Below, in pieces: positions 18,360-26,543 of a stretch of 64,000 nt of DNA. The DNA lies in NCBI GenBank assembly GCA_022843625.1, contig JALHNH010000002.1, positions 62,001 through 126,000 on the forward strand, in the 5' to 3' direction. Within the stretch, counting starts at the first letter, position 1; each line of letters starts with the position of its first letter. The DNA is from Bryobacter sp. (lineage in GTDB: Bacteria > Acidobacteriota > Terriglobia > Bryobacterales > Bryobacteraceae). The notes under the pieces were generated by a model. It did not search any database. It saw only the letters and a program-made list of their open reading frames with translations, and was not told the DNA's origin. The position numbers and the translations under genes are program-made.

Positions 18360-19691
18360 ATGGTTACGGCGATCGCCTCTGAAGAGCTGGAACGTCGACT
18401 TCTGGTCGAACTTGGCTCTCGCGTAAGGCTCGGTGGATTCGTTTATCCACTCCTTCTCGCAGCCGTTGCGTTGCAGGTCAGAATCCCCAGTGACTATTTT
18501 TGGACCTTCTGGTTGGGCGCTCTTCTCGTCTTTCTGGGAGCCATTTGGAGAACCATGGCTGCCAACCGTGCCGTCAACGCCAACAGCGATTGGCGCTCCA
18601 TTCGCGAAGAAATCAGGGTGTCCAGCCTTCTTTTATCTGCACTGGTCAGTTTTCTGTCCAGTCTGGCTTTGGCCGCCGGTCCACGTTCTGACTTCTCCCA
18701 CCTGATCCTTTTTGGCCTCATCAGCTGGACTGCTCTCGGTTGCAACGTTTTTGCTCCAGACCTTTCGCTGGCCAAGGCCTTCAATCTTGTCAGCATGATT
18801 CCCTTCGTTGTCTGGTGCCTGAGCGTGCGGGATAGCTTCGGTTGGTTCAGTGCCCTCATCTTCGGTATTTCCTGGCTCTTCCTTTGGATAGCTGCCAAAC
18901 TCGCCAACACCCACCTCAAGAAAATGGTGAGGACTCAAATTCAGCTCGAATCCCAGGCTGACGACCTTCGCAATGCCCGCGATTCCGCCGAAGAAGCTTC
19001 TCGTGCCCGCACTCAGTTTTTGGCCAACATGAGCCATGAAATCCGAACTCCACTCAACGGGATCATCGGTGTCACCGACTTGATGCTTGGTACCGAACTC
19101 AACCAGGAGCAGCGCGAACTCGTTGGCATCATGTCTCAAAGCGGCAATCATTTACTCGTTCTGGTTAATGATCTTCTCGACCTCTCCAAGATCAATGCCG
19201 GCAAGCTCAAGATCGAATCCATTGAGTTCGATTTACGGCATCTCCTCGAAGAAACTTGCCGCCCTCTTCAACTACAAGCTGAAAGTAAGGCCCTCGGCTG
19301 GCATTTGCAAATCCGCAAAGAGGTACCTCGAACCTGCCTTGGTGATCCCGTTCGCGTTCGGCAGGTCTTGTCCAATCTGCTGAGCAACGCACTCAAATTT
19401 ACCGACCACGGCGGAGTTAGCATCGACGTCGGAATGGCCGACGGCCAACAGATGCGCTTCGTTGTCGAAGATACCGGAATCGGAATTGAAGCCGCCAAAC
19501 TTCAAGGTATTTTTGAAGAATTCGAACAGGCCGACCGCTCCACCACACGCCGTTTCGGAGGCACTGGCCTCGGCCTTGCCATCTCCAAAAGACTGGTCGA
19601 ACTTATGGGCGGCCGGATCGGGGTGCAAAGTTCCGTTGGTCAGGGCTCCGTCTTCTGGTTCGAACTGGCTATTTCAGGAAACCGCTCGTAA
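18360..19691 (+). CDS. Membrane-bound sensor histidine kinase
   Basis: A 443-aa kinase. Residues ~15-175 contain about six hydrophobic segments of a membrane sensor domain with no recognised ligand site. A short coiled coil leads to the HisKA domain with the phospho-acceptor His226 ([12 protein letters not shown]). The HATPase domain follows with DTGIGI and [18 protein letters not shown]. No receiver domain is attached and no response regulator is adjacent. It lies directly downstream of the UGA-containing small membrane gene. Its last 23 bases overlap the convergent PhyH gene. Confidence 0.92.
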   Translation: MVTAIASEELERRLLVELGSRVRLGGFVYPLLLAAVALQVRIPSDYFWTFWLGALLVFLGAIWRTMAANRAVNANSDWRSIREEIRVSSLLLSALVSFLSSLALAAGPRSDFSHLILFGLISWTALGCNVFAPDLSLAKAFNLVSMIPFVVWCLSVRDSFGWFSALIFGISWLFLWIAAKLANTHLKKMVRTQIQLESQADDLRNARDSAEEASRARTQFLANMSHEIRTPLNGIIGVTDLMLGTELNQEQRELVGIMSQSGNHLLVLVNDLLDLSKINAGKLKIESIEFDLRHLLEETCRPLQLQAESKALGWHLQIRKEVPRTCLGDPVRVRQVLSNLLSNALKFTDHGGVSIDVGMADGQQMRFVVEDTGIGIEAAKLQGIFEEFEQADRSTTRRFGGTGLGLAISKRLVELMGGRIGVQSSVGQGSVFWFELAISGNRS

Positions 19692-20445
19692 CTGCTACTT
19701 CCGCCGACAAAAGATCGTTCTGCACGTCGTCGATCGCAAGCAGCTTCCTCAAGGCCGGACTCAATCCAGCCTGCGTTTCCGGGCGCAAAAGCTTCTTCTG
19801 ATATTGCTGCTGCGGCTTATCGGCCCGGCAGAAAAACGCATGCATCGCTCGCCGTTGTGTGTCCGTGCGGTTTGCCGTCCCGCCATGCCACGTATGCGAA
19901 TTGCAGATCACCAGAGTGCCAGCCTTCCCGGTCACCAGAATCTGCTCTGGATGCGCAGCAAACGGGTCCGCCATCTCCTCCTGCGGTCGCTTGCCCCACC
20001 GGTGCGAACCCGGCACCACCCTCGTCGCCCCATTCTCCGGCGTAAAGTCATCGAGCATAAAGATAGTATTCGCCACCCAGTAGCCCTTCTCATCACGAAC
20101 GCCATTCATATCGACATGCAGCGGCTGATCCGCTTCACTCATTGGGTTGGTGGATCGGACATTGAGACTCGAAAGCTTGAACTCAGGCCCCAGAATATGA
20201 GCCTTCGCCTCCAGCATTATGGGAATCTGAATCGCCGCCTCAAACACTTCTCCCTTGTCGACGCAATTGGCCAATCGTCTCGCCCCGGCCTCTTTCTTGA
20301 ACTCGCCCCCGGCATTCTCCCCCTCGCTCTCAAAGAGCTCTTCAATGCGTTCTCGCAAGGCCTCCAGCATCTCTGGCGGCACGGCATCCGGCACAACCAG
20401 AAATCCATCCCGGTCTAAATTGGCAAGCTGTTCTGCGTTTAACAT
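19669..20445 (-). CDS. Phytanoyl-CoA dioxygenase (PhyH) family Fe(II)/2-oxoglutarate oxygenase
   Basis: A 258-aa non-haem iron oxygenase. The facial triad is H110-x-D112 (PLHVDMNG) plus His187 in HTWHGGTANR, with Arg198 as the probable 2-oxoglutarate anchor. The chosen ATG at 20445 starts the family's usual N-terminus; an ATG at 20526 would extend into the divergent waaF gene. The substrate is unknown; bacterial members hydroxylate varied small molecules. The 3' end overlaps the convergent histidine kinase gene by 23 bases. Confidence 0.88.
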   Translation of the reverse strand: MLNAEQLANLDRDGFLVVPDAVPPEMLEALRERIEELFESEGENAGGEFKKEAGARRLANCVDKGEVFEAAIQIPIMLEAKAHILGPEFKLSSLNVRSTNPMSEADQPLHVDMNGVRDEKGYWVANTIFMLDDFTPENGATRVVPGSHRWGKRPQEEMADPFAAHPEQILVTGKAGTLVICNSHTWHGGTANRTDTQRRAMHAFFCRADKPQQQYQKKLLRPETQAGLSPALRKLLAIDDVQNDLLSAEVAVTSGFLK

Positions 20446-20460
20446 GCTGAGATAGATTTT

Positions 20461-21423
20461 ATGCGGATTCTTGTTCGTGCAACCAACTGGCTCGGAGACG
20501 CCATCATGTGTCTGCCGGCTCTGCACGCCCTGCGCTCAGCGAATCCGTCGGCCCACATCGCGATCCTTGGCCATCCCTGGCTGGCGGATCTATACTCGTC
20601 AGAATCTTTCTGCGACGAAGTTATTGTCTATCCCAACGACGGCTGGGCCGCAAAGCTTGTCTTGGCCAAGAGTCTCCGGGGTCGCTTCGACAAGGCCCTC
20701 CTGCTGCAAAATGCCTTTGAATCTGCTGCCTTCGCGTTTCTCGCGCGCATCCCTGAACGCACAGGCTACAATCGCGACGGCCGCCGGCTCCTCCTCACTC
20801 ATCCAATCCCGGTGCCCGTGATCGGCCATGAACGTTTTTACTACCTCGAGCTCCTTCGTCTCGCCGGCTGGATTGACGATTACGATGCAGAATCCCCAAT
20901 TCGCCTCAACGGCATTGAGCGCCACCCACAGGCTGTAATCGGAATCAGCCCAGGTGCCGCCTTTGGTACAGCAAAGCGCTGGTATCCGGATCGATTTGCT
21001 GAAGCCGCTGCCGATGTAGCCCTGGCGCGGAACTCTCGCGTCGCCCTGTTTGGCAGTCCGGCAGAAGCAGATATCGTCGCCATTGTCGAGGCTGGCCTTA
21101 AAACCCGAGGCGTTGCGGTCGACAATTATGCCGGTCGCACCAAGCTCCGCGAATTTATCCAGTTGGTGGCTAATTGTGAGCTCATGCTCACCAACGACAG
21201 TGGCGCCATGCACGTCGCCTACGCAGTAGGCACCCCCAGCGTCACCATCTTCGGAAGTACCGATCATATTGGCACCGGGCCCGTCGGCCCACACGCCCGT
21301 ATCGTCCGCCAACCAGTCCACTGCTCCCCTTGCAAGCTGCGTGAATGTCCCATTGACCACCGCTGCATGACAAGCATTTCGCCACAGCGAGTAGCGCTGG
21401 AGGCCCTCGACTTGCTGAAATAG
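20461..21423 (+). CDS. waaF: Lipopolysaccharide heptosyltransferase II (GT9)
   Basis: A 320-aa family 9 glycosyltransferase that adds heptose to the LPS inner core at the cytoplasmic face of the inner membrane. The N-terminal MRILVRATNWLGDAIMCLPA is the WaaF signature. The nucleotide-sugar region has SPGAAFGTAKRWYP and TNDSGAMHVAYAVGTP, and the C-terminal HCSPCKLRECPIDH cysteine cluster is typical of WaaF. It opens a heptose gene run and is only 15 bases from the divergent PhyH start. Confidence 0.93.
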   Translation: MRILVRATNWLGDAIMCLPALHALRSANPSAHIAILGHPWLADLYSSESFCDEVIVYPNDGWAAKLVLAKSLRGRFDKALLLQNAFESAAFAFLARIPERTGYNRDGRRLLLTHPIPVPVIGHERFYYLELLRLAGWIDDYDAESPIRLNGIERHPQAVIGISPGAAFGTAKRWYPDRFAEAAADVALARNSRVALFGSPAEADIVAIVEAGLKTRGVAVDNYAGRTKLREFIQLVANCELMLTNDSGAMHVAYAVGTPSVTIFGSTDHIGTGPVGPHARIVRQPVHCSPCKLRECPIDHRCMTSISPQRVALEALDLLK

Positions 21424-21427
21424 AAGA

Positions 21428-21751
21428 TTGGACACTCGAAAGAAAATTATCCCGCTTGATCAGGCCGCCCTGCGTATCGCCGAAGAAGGTCTGTTGCCAG
21501 TGCAAATCGACTGCGATCCACTACTGGCCCCAGTGCTTGCGAAACTCAACCAGCCTCTGCTTGCCCTCGTCACAGACCGGCCAGACTCATATCTCGGCCT
21601 TCAGGCGCGTGCCGAATTAGCCGCCAGCCTTGGTATGGTGCGCTATGTCGCAATTGGCTCTCTGCCCGGCGCACTCGACCTGCGCCACCAGGAGAACGAG
21701 GCTCGCCTGGAACTTGAGCAACTCGTACTCCGCAAGAGTGAGGTCCGCTAG
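21428..21751 (+). CDS. Small protein resembling a degenerate RfaE-type nucleotidyltransferase
   Basis: A 107-aa protein starting at a TTG four bases after the waaF stop and ending three bases before waaC. Its general pattern, an N-terminal KKIIPLDQAALRIAEEG, then QIDCDPLLAPVLAKL, then LLALVTDRPD and RAELAASLGMVRYVAIG, resembles the cytidylyltransferase fold of heptose-1-phosphate adenylyltransferase (RfaE C-terminal domain). The catalytic HxGH is absent and the protein is truncated. It may be structural or regulatory in heptose metabolism, or a decayed enzyme. The homology is judged by pattern only. Confidence 0.6.
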   Translation: MDTRKKIIPLDQAALRIAEEGLLPVQIDCDPLLAPVLAKLNQPLLALVTDRPDSYLGLQARAELAASLGMVRYVAIGSLPGALDLRHQENEARLELEQLVLRKSEVR

Positions 21752-21754
21752 GCC

Positions 21755-22687
21755 TTGACCAGGATTCTCGTCGTTCGTCTCGGTGCGATGGGCGACATAC
21801 TGCACGCCATGCCGGCGGTGGATCGCCTGCGCCAAGCCTTGCCTAACGCTGAAATCACCTGGGTTCTCGAGCCCCGCTGGATGCCCCTGCTTGCGGGCAC
21901 TGGGTTGGCGAATCATCTACTCCCTCTCGACCGTCGCGATCTCCTCAGCATCTGGATCGCTGCCAGATGGCTCCGCAAATGGAAGCCTGACATCGCAATC
22001 GATTTTCAGGGCCTATGGAAGAGCGCCATCACGGCCCTCGTCAGCGGAGCCCAACGCCGCATCGGTTTCTCCCCAAAGCAACTCCGCGAACCCGAGGCCG
22101 GCGTTCTCTATACCGACATGCTCGAATCGCCGAGCGAACATGTAGTGTTGAAAAATCTCGATCTGGTCTCTTCACTCGGTCTCAACGCTCCACTTCGTAA
22201 TCTCGGCCCCAAAGGTTTTCCGGAAGGCAAACTGCCGGAAGGCAAATTTGTCCTCGCCGCTCCCTTTGCCGGTTGGAAGTCCAAGCAATGGCCAATTGAG
22301 CGGTACATTGAAATCGGCAAACGCCTCCAACAAAATCACCAAATGAATCTTGTCCTGAACGTCATGCCCGGTGCGGAACTCCCCGCCAGCGACTTCCTCT
22401 GGCGTCATGAAAGCGGCATGGATGGCCTGATCGACGCCACGCATCGCGCACACGCTGTCCTGGGTCTCGACAGCGGTCCATTGCATCTGGCCGCTCTCCT
22501 CGGCAAACCCGGCCTCGCACTTTTTGGCCCGACAGACCCCGCCCGCAATGGCCCACACGGCTCGACAGTGAGGGTTCTGCGAAGTCCCGGCGCAGCCACT
22601 ACCTACAAGCGAGACAACGAAATTTCCCCCAGCATGATGCAACTCGATACAGACCGCGTTTGGCAAACTTTGGAAGAGGTCCTCTAA
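21755..22687 (+). CDS. waaC: Lipopolysaccharide heptosyltransferase I (GT9)
   Basis: A 310-aa GT9 enzyme that would add the first heptose to Kdo-lipid A. The N-terminus TRILVVRLGAMGDILHAMPAV is the WaaC type, and the C-terminal acceptor/donor region has GLDSGPLHLAALLGKP and LFGPTDPARNGP. It starts with TTG. The stop codon overlaps the next ATG (TAATG). WaaC versus another GT9 is decided by the N-terminal motif and the pairing with waaF. Confidence 0.88.
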   Translation: MTRILVVRLGAMGDILHAMPAVDRLRQALPNAEITWVLEPRWMPLLAGTGLANHLLPLDRRDLLSIWIAARWLRKWKPDIAIDFQGLWKSAITALVSGAQRRIGFSPKQLREPEAGVLYTDMLESPSEHVVLKNLDLVSSLGLNAPLRNLGPKGFPEGKLPEGKFVLAAPFAGWKSKQWPIERYIEIGKRLQQNHQMNLVLNVMPGAELPASDFLWRHESGMDGLIDATHRAHAVLGLDSGPLHLAALLGKPGLALFGPTDPARNGPHGSTVRVLRSPGAATTYKRDNEISPSMMQLDTDRVWQTLEEVL

Positions 22688-23232
22688 TGCGGAAACACTG
22701 GTTCCCGAAACCCTATGCCGATTTTGTGATGCGAATGCGCGTTCCCAGCGGCTTCCTGCTTGGCATCTCTTTTGGCCTTCTTGCCTCACCTACGCCCATG
22801 AGCATTCTCTACGGCCCCCTACTGGCTTTCCCGGGCCTCGCTCTGCGCGGATGGGCCGCAGGACATCTCAGGAAAAATCAGGATCTGGCTGACGGCGGCC
22901 CCTACGCCTGGACTCGTAACCCTCTCTATCTCGGCACTCTCCTCGTTGCCCTTGGCCTTGCTCTCGCGGCACAAAGCTGGATCGTCCTTGCTGTCACTAT
23001 CGCTGTCTTCGGCCTTGTCTATCTGCCTGTCATCGAACAGGAAGAACAGCATTTGCTCAAACTTTTTCCGGGCTATCGACAGTACGCTGAACGAGTCCCC
23101 CTCCTGATGCCGAAGATCCCGCAATCTCCAGGCTCCGGCGACTTCGACTTTAGTCTTTACATCAAAAACCAGGAATGGAAGGCTACCGCAGCCTACATGA
23201 TCGGGATGGGATACCTGCTTTGGAAAACCTGA
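22687..23232 (+). CDS. Isoprenylcysteine carboxyl methyltransferase-like membrane protein
   Basis: A 181-aa polytopic protein with the PEMT/ICMT C-terminal fold: GPYAWTRNPLYLGTLLV, the SAM-binding RNPxY region, and EEQHLLKLFPGYRQYAERVP, the conserved E-x6-PGYxxY motif. Bacterial members methylate small or lipid substrates that are mostly unknown. It is coupled to waaC by a one-base stop/start overlap and followed by trmJ with a short overlap, so it belongs to the same operon. A role in lipid or LPS chemistry is only suggested by position. Confidence 0.85.
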   Translation: MRKHWFPKPYADFVMRMRVPSGFLLGISFGLLASPTPMSILYGPLLAFPGLALRGWAAGHLRKNQDLADGGPYAWTRNPLYLGTLLVALGLALAAQSWIVLAVTIAVFGLVYLPVIEQEEQHLLKLFPGYRQYAERVPLLMPKIPQSPGSGDFDFSLYIKNQEWKATAAYMIGMGYLLWKT

Positions 23233-23900
23233 GTGTCGTTCTGGTGGCCCCACGAAATCCGCTCAATATCGGTGCGGCCGCCCGCGCCATGGCCAACTTC
23301 GGCTTCCCCGATCTGCGCCTTGTGGACGCCTATCGCGTTGCCGCCGATGAAGCCCGTAGCGGCCCGCACGCGGGCCAGGTCCTCAAAGACTCCCGCGATT
23401 TCCCCACACTCGCCGAGGCCGTCGCTGATTCCACCCTCGTCATCGGCACCACCAGCGCTCACAAGCGCGACGTGAACCTGACGATCGAGTCTCTCGAGAC
23501 AGCCGCTCTGGCCGTCAAGCGACACAACGGCCCAGTATCGCTTCTCTTCGGCAGCGAAAAATTCGGCCTCTCCAACGAAGACATGACCCATTGCCACTGG
23601 CTCGTTCGCATCCCCACTGTGGAAGGTGCCACCAGCATGAATCTTGGCCAGGCTGTTGCCGTCACCCTTTATGAATTGATTCGCGATAACCCCCGCTCAG
23701 ACCTCGCCCCTGCCGGCTTGCTTGACGAACTCGTCGCCCGGCTTTACGAAGCTTTACAACTCTCCGGCTACGTTCATACCGACAATGTCATTGAGAAGCT
23801 GCGCCGGCTCAGCCGCCGTATGCAACTCCGCGAGCATGACGCCGTCATGTGGCTCGGGATGATCCGGCAGATCTTGTGGAAGCTAAAGAGCGAAAATTAA
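23220..23900 (+). CDS. trmJ: tRNA 2'-O-methyltransferase TrmJ (SPOUT family)
   Basis: A SPOUT methyltransferase that modifies the 2'-OH at position 32 of tRNAs. Diagnostic motifs are VVLVAPRNPLNIGAAARAM, LLFGSEKFGLSNED and the knot segment TSMNLGQAVAVTLYEL. The TTG at 23220 gives the usual family N-terminus; an ATG at 23175 is also in frame but would add 15 residues and overlap the upstream gene by 58 bases. Length is about 226 aa. The C-terminal extension matches TrmJ. Confidence 0.9.
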   Translation: MENLSVVLVAPRNPLNIGAAARAMANFGFPDLRLVDAYRVAADEARSGPHAGQVLKDSRDFPTLAEAVADSTLVIGTTSAHKRDVNLTIESLETAALAVKRHNGPVSLLFGSEKFGLSNEDMTHCHWLVRIPTVEGATSMNLGQAVAVTLYELIRDNPRSDLAPAGLLDELVARLYEALQLSGYVHTDNVIEKLRRLSRRMQLREHDAVMWLGMIRQILWKLKSEN

Positions 23901-23904
23901 AGTT

Positions 23905-24123
23905 ATGACAAGAGTAGAACTGCAATACGACTTGGTGAAGCCTCTGGGTGATGCCGAGTACGAGAGACTTTCCCGGCTTTTGAGCGTCTATGGAGTGATG
24001 AGCTACAAGCTGCGGCCGGATATGAGCGGAATGATGGTCGAATACGACGCAACTCGCTTGAACCCGGACGGCGTCGACCGCGTCCTTCACAGTAACGGCT
24101 TTGCTGTGAAACGTAGTGAATAG
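23905..24123 (+). CDS. Small conserved protein, HMA/ferredoxin-like fold without CxxC
   Basis: A 72-aa soluble protein four bases after trmJ. The pattern TRVELQYDLVKPLG, then MSYKLRPDMSGMMVEYDATRLN, suggests a beta-alpha-beta ferredoxin-like fold like heavy-metal-associated domains, but the metal-binding CxxC is absent. No function is known to me. The following gene has its own AGGAG ribosome-binding site 18 bases on. Confidence 0.65.
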   Translation: MTRVELQYDLVKPLGDAEYERLSRLLSVYGVMSYKLRPDMSGMMVEYDATRLNPDGVDRVLHSNGFAVKRSE

Positions 24124-24141
24124 TTAGAAGGAGTTTCCCCG

Positions 24142-25845
24142 ATGCGCCTGATTCTTTTGGCTGCCCTTTCCTTGAGCCTCTTCGCTCAACAGCAGCAAAC
24201 TGTTGCTGAGAAGCCAGGGCGTGTGTCGGGTAAGGTTCTAAATGCAATCACCGGCGAGCCTGTCCGCAAAGCTACCGTAACCATGCAGCCTGCGGGCGCG
24301 CAACAAATGCAGGGTGGCCCTCCGGGTTTTGGTGGCGGCATGAGGGGCGGGTCCAGCGCCGCTACTGACAATGCCGGCAATTTTGTCTTTGAAAACGTCA
24401 CCCCGGGTCGCTATCGCGTCTCGGGCGAAAAAACAGGTTTCATCCGCTCCACCTTTGGTGGCCGTGGCGGCGGTATCGGCTCTGAAGTGAATGTAAGCGC
24501 TGGTTCTGACAAAGCCGATGTCGTAGTTCGCATGACCCCGCAAGGCATCGTCAGCGGCCGCATTCTCGACGAAGACGGCGAACCAATGGAAGGCGTCTCT
24601 GTCAGCCTCATCCGCCCAACATACTTCCAGGCCCAACGGCGCATGATGGGCCAGGGAGCCAATCAAACCAATGACCGTGGCGACTTTCGAATTACCAACG
24701 TCGCGCCCGGCAAATACTACGTTCTCGTCCAGCGTTTGAGTATGGGCGGCGCGCCCATCCAACAGGGCAAAGAAGAGTTCGGATATCCCAGACTCTATTT
24801 CCCGGGCGTCGAAACCATGGAGCAAGCCCAGCGTGTCGAAGTTGGTGCCGGTCAGGAGTTTAGTGGAGTTCAGATGACCCTGCGCAAAGTCCGCGTATAC
24901 CGCGTCAAAGGTCGCGTGGCTGGCGTCGAGGCGCCAGCCGCCGATCAAGGTCGCAATCGGCGCGGCGGAGGTGGTGGGATGGTCGTTCAACTCCGTGCCG
25001 ATGGCAGCAGCGGCGACATGGGTTTTGGTTTCGGCCCTCCCGGAATGGGTGGTGGCCAAGTTCGTCCAGATGGAACCTTTGAGCTCGCCAGTATCACTCC
25101 CGGAGCTTACAAACTCACCGTGAATTCCTTTGAAGGCGGCCGTCCCAAGGTCTTCGGTTCCATGAAACTAAGCGTCGGCAACAACAACGTCGACAGCATT
25201 GTGGTTTCACCTTCTCCAGTCGTTTCCTTCCAGGGTAAGGTAACGGTAGAAGGCGACAAGACGCTAGTAAACCTGAAGCAGGTGCGCATTCAGGTCCAGG
25301 GTGAAATGCCTTTCAATCAGCCTCTCGAAGTCGCAGAAGACGGCTCCTTCACTCTAAAAGACCTTTCCCCCGAGAAGTACAAAGTCAGCCTCGCCCAACT
25401 CCCCAACGCTTACGTCAAGGCCATCAATGTGGGCGGTCAGGACATTCGCGAAACCGGTATCGATCTGTCCGGCGGCGGCGGAGGCCCGATGGAGGTGATT
25501 CTTTCTACCAAGATCGCCAAGGTCGACGGTATGGTTGAAAAACAAAAGCAGGACGACGCACCCGGCACTGTCATCGTTGCCAAAGTCGGCCCCAACAGTG
25601 AACTCACTTTCATCAATCTGACCGCCCGCGTCGAAGATGCCGGCAAGTTCAGCATCGCCAATCTGCCTCCCGGCGAGTACAAGATTTTCGCTTTCGAAGA
25701 AGTTGATACCGCCACCGCTTCAGACCCCGAATTCCTCAAGAAATTTGAAGACCGCGCCGGCAGTGTAAAGATTGGTGAAGGCGAGAGCAAGAGCCTGAGC
25801 TTGAAGCAAATCCGCTACGCCGAAACCACTTCCGCCCCGGCATAA
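24142..25845 (+). CDS. Exported carboxypeptidase-regulatory-like repeat protein with glycine-rich inserts
   Basis: A 567-aa exported protein. After a signal peptide (MRLILLAALSLSLFAQ) come several beta-sandwich modules of the carboxypeptidase-regulatory/CNA-B type, each with a variant of the pattern GxV-DxxGxPxxxAxV, GxFxxxNVxPGxYxV. Examples are SGKVLNAITGEPVRKATV, GRILDEDGEPMEGVSV and NLPPGEYKIFAFE. Glycine/methionine-rich inserts (GGPPGFGGGMRGG and GGGGGMVV) interrupt the modules. No enzyme active site is visible, so a surface or periplasmic binding role is likely. A good ribosome-binding site (AGAAGGAG) precedes the start. The 3' end overlaps apbE by 31 bases. Confidence 0.85.
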   Translation: MRLILLAALSLSLFAQQQQTVAEKPGRVSGKVLNAITGEPVRKATVTMQPAGAQQMQGGPPGFGGGMRGGSSAATDNAGNFVFENVTPGRYRVSGEKTGFIRSTFGGRGGGIGSEVNVSAGSDKADVVVRMTPQGIVSGRILDEDGEPMEGVSVSLIRPTYFQAQRRMMGQGANQTNDRGDFRITNVAPGKYYVLVQRLSMGGAPIQQGKEEFGYPRLYFPGVETMEQAQRVEVGAGQEFSGVQMTLRKVRVYRVKGRVAGVEAPAADQGRNRRGGGGGMVVQLRADGSSGDMGFGFGPPGMGGGQVRPDGTFELASITPGAYKLTVNSFEGGRPKVFGSMKLSVGNNNVDSIVVSPSPVVSFQGKVTVEGDKTLVNLKQVRIQVQGEMPFNQPLEVAEDGSFTLKDLSPEKYKVSLAQLPNAYVKAINVGGQDIRETGIDLSGGGGGPMEVILSTKIAKVDGMVEKQKQDDAPGTVIVAKVGPNSELTFINLTARVEDAGKFSIANLPPGEYKIFAFEEVDTATASDPEFLKKFEDRAGSVKIGEGESKSLSLKQIRYAETTSAPA

Positions 25846-26543
25846 GCCGCAATCAACGCTGCCCTCTCAGGACCCTTGAGAATCAAACAAGTGGTAGCCA
25901 GCGCGTCTGCCGTCATGCTGTCTCGGGCCAACACACTTACCGTCTCTGCACTCATCACTCGCTGGCCCGACCTCGGATCCAGAATATGTCCGGGCTGATG
26001 CGTGTTGCCTGAAGTCGAGACCGCCCGGTTTACCAACAACCGCTCGGTCTGCTGAAATCCCACCCTCCAGCCGGGCTTGCCCCGCGCAAACACATCCCCC
26101 GAGGCGGCGATTAAATGACGTTTGAAACCACGTGCCGCCAACACCTTGGAAGCCTGATCGTTGGCATACCCTTTGGCGATGCCTCCCAGATCGAGTAACA
26201 CACCCTCTTTGAGCAGCGTCACCGTTTGACGGCCCAATGCGATGTTCTGATACCCAATCGGATTGCCGCGTACGGTAACATCGAAAGCCCCGCCCGAAAG
26301 CAGCGAGAGCCGCTGCGCGAATTGAAGGATGCTGAATAGATCCGGGCTCACCCTGGTCGTCACACCCGGTTTGAGCTGATTGATCTCGCTGTCCGGTTTG
26401 TAGTGGCTTAGTAGCGCATCCAGTTCTTCAAAACGCCGCTTGGCTGCCAGCATCGCCGCCGTTGGATCTTCGCTCGAATAGACCGAGATCCGGATCAGTG
26501 TTCCCATACACGGGAACGAGCTACTGGTCTTCCGCGACTCCAT
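25815..26543 (-). CDS. apbE: FAD:protein FMN transferase (ApbE family)
   Basis: ApbE covalently attaches FMN to threonine residues of exported or membrane redox proteins such as RnfG/NqrC. At 242 aa it is a short member. Visible motifs are CMGTLIRISVY near the start, DLGGIAKGYANDQ, the flavin-site SGDVFARGKPG, and STSGNTHQPGHILDPRSG with the later DSMTADALATT, whose Asp/Thr bind Mg. No signal peptide is evident, unlike many ApbE proteins. Its start overlaps the SUMF1-fusion gene by 23 bases. No Rnf/Nqr genes are nearby, so its target is unknown. Confidence 0.9.
   Translation of the reverse strand: MESRKTSSSFPCMGTLIRISVYSSEDPTAAMLAAKRRFEELDALLSHYKPDSEINQLKPGVTTRVSPDLFSILQFAQRLSLLSGGAFDVTVRGNPIGYQNIALGRQTVTLLKEGVLLDLGGIAKGYANDQASKVLAARGFKRHLIAASGDVFARGKPGWRVGFQQTERLLVNRAVSTSGNTHQPGHILDPRSGQRVMSAETVSVLARDSMTADALATTCLILKGPERAALIAAYAGAEVVSA

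Noticed and set aside
21428..21751. Functional heptose-1-phosphate adenylyltransferase
   Set aside because: The HxGH catalytic motif is missing and the protein is too short.
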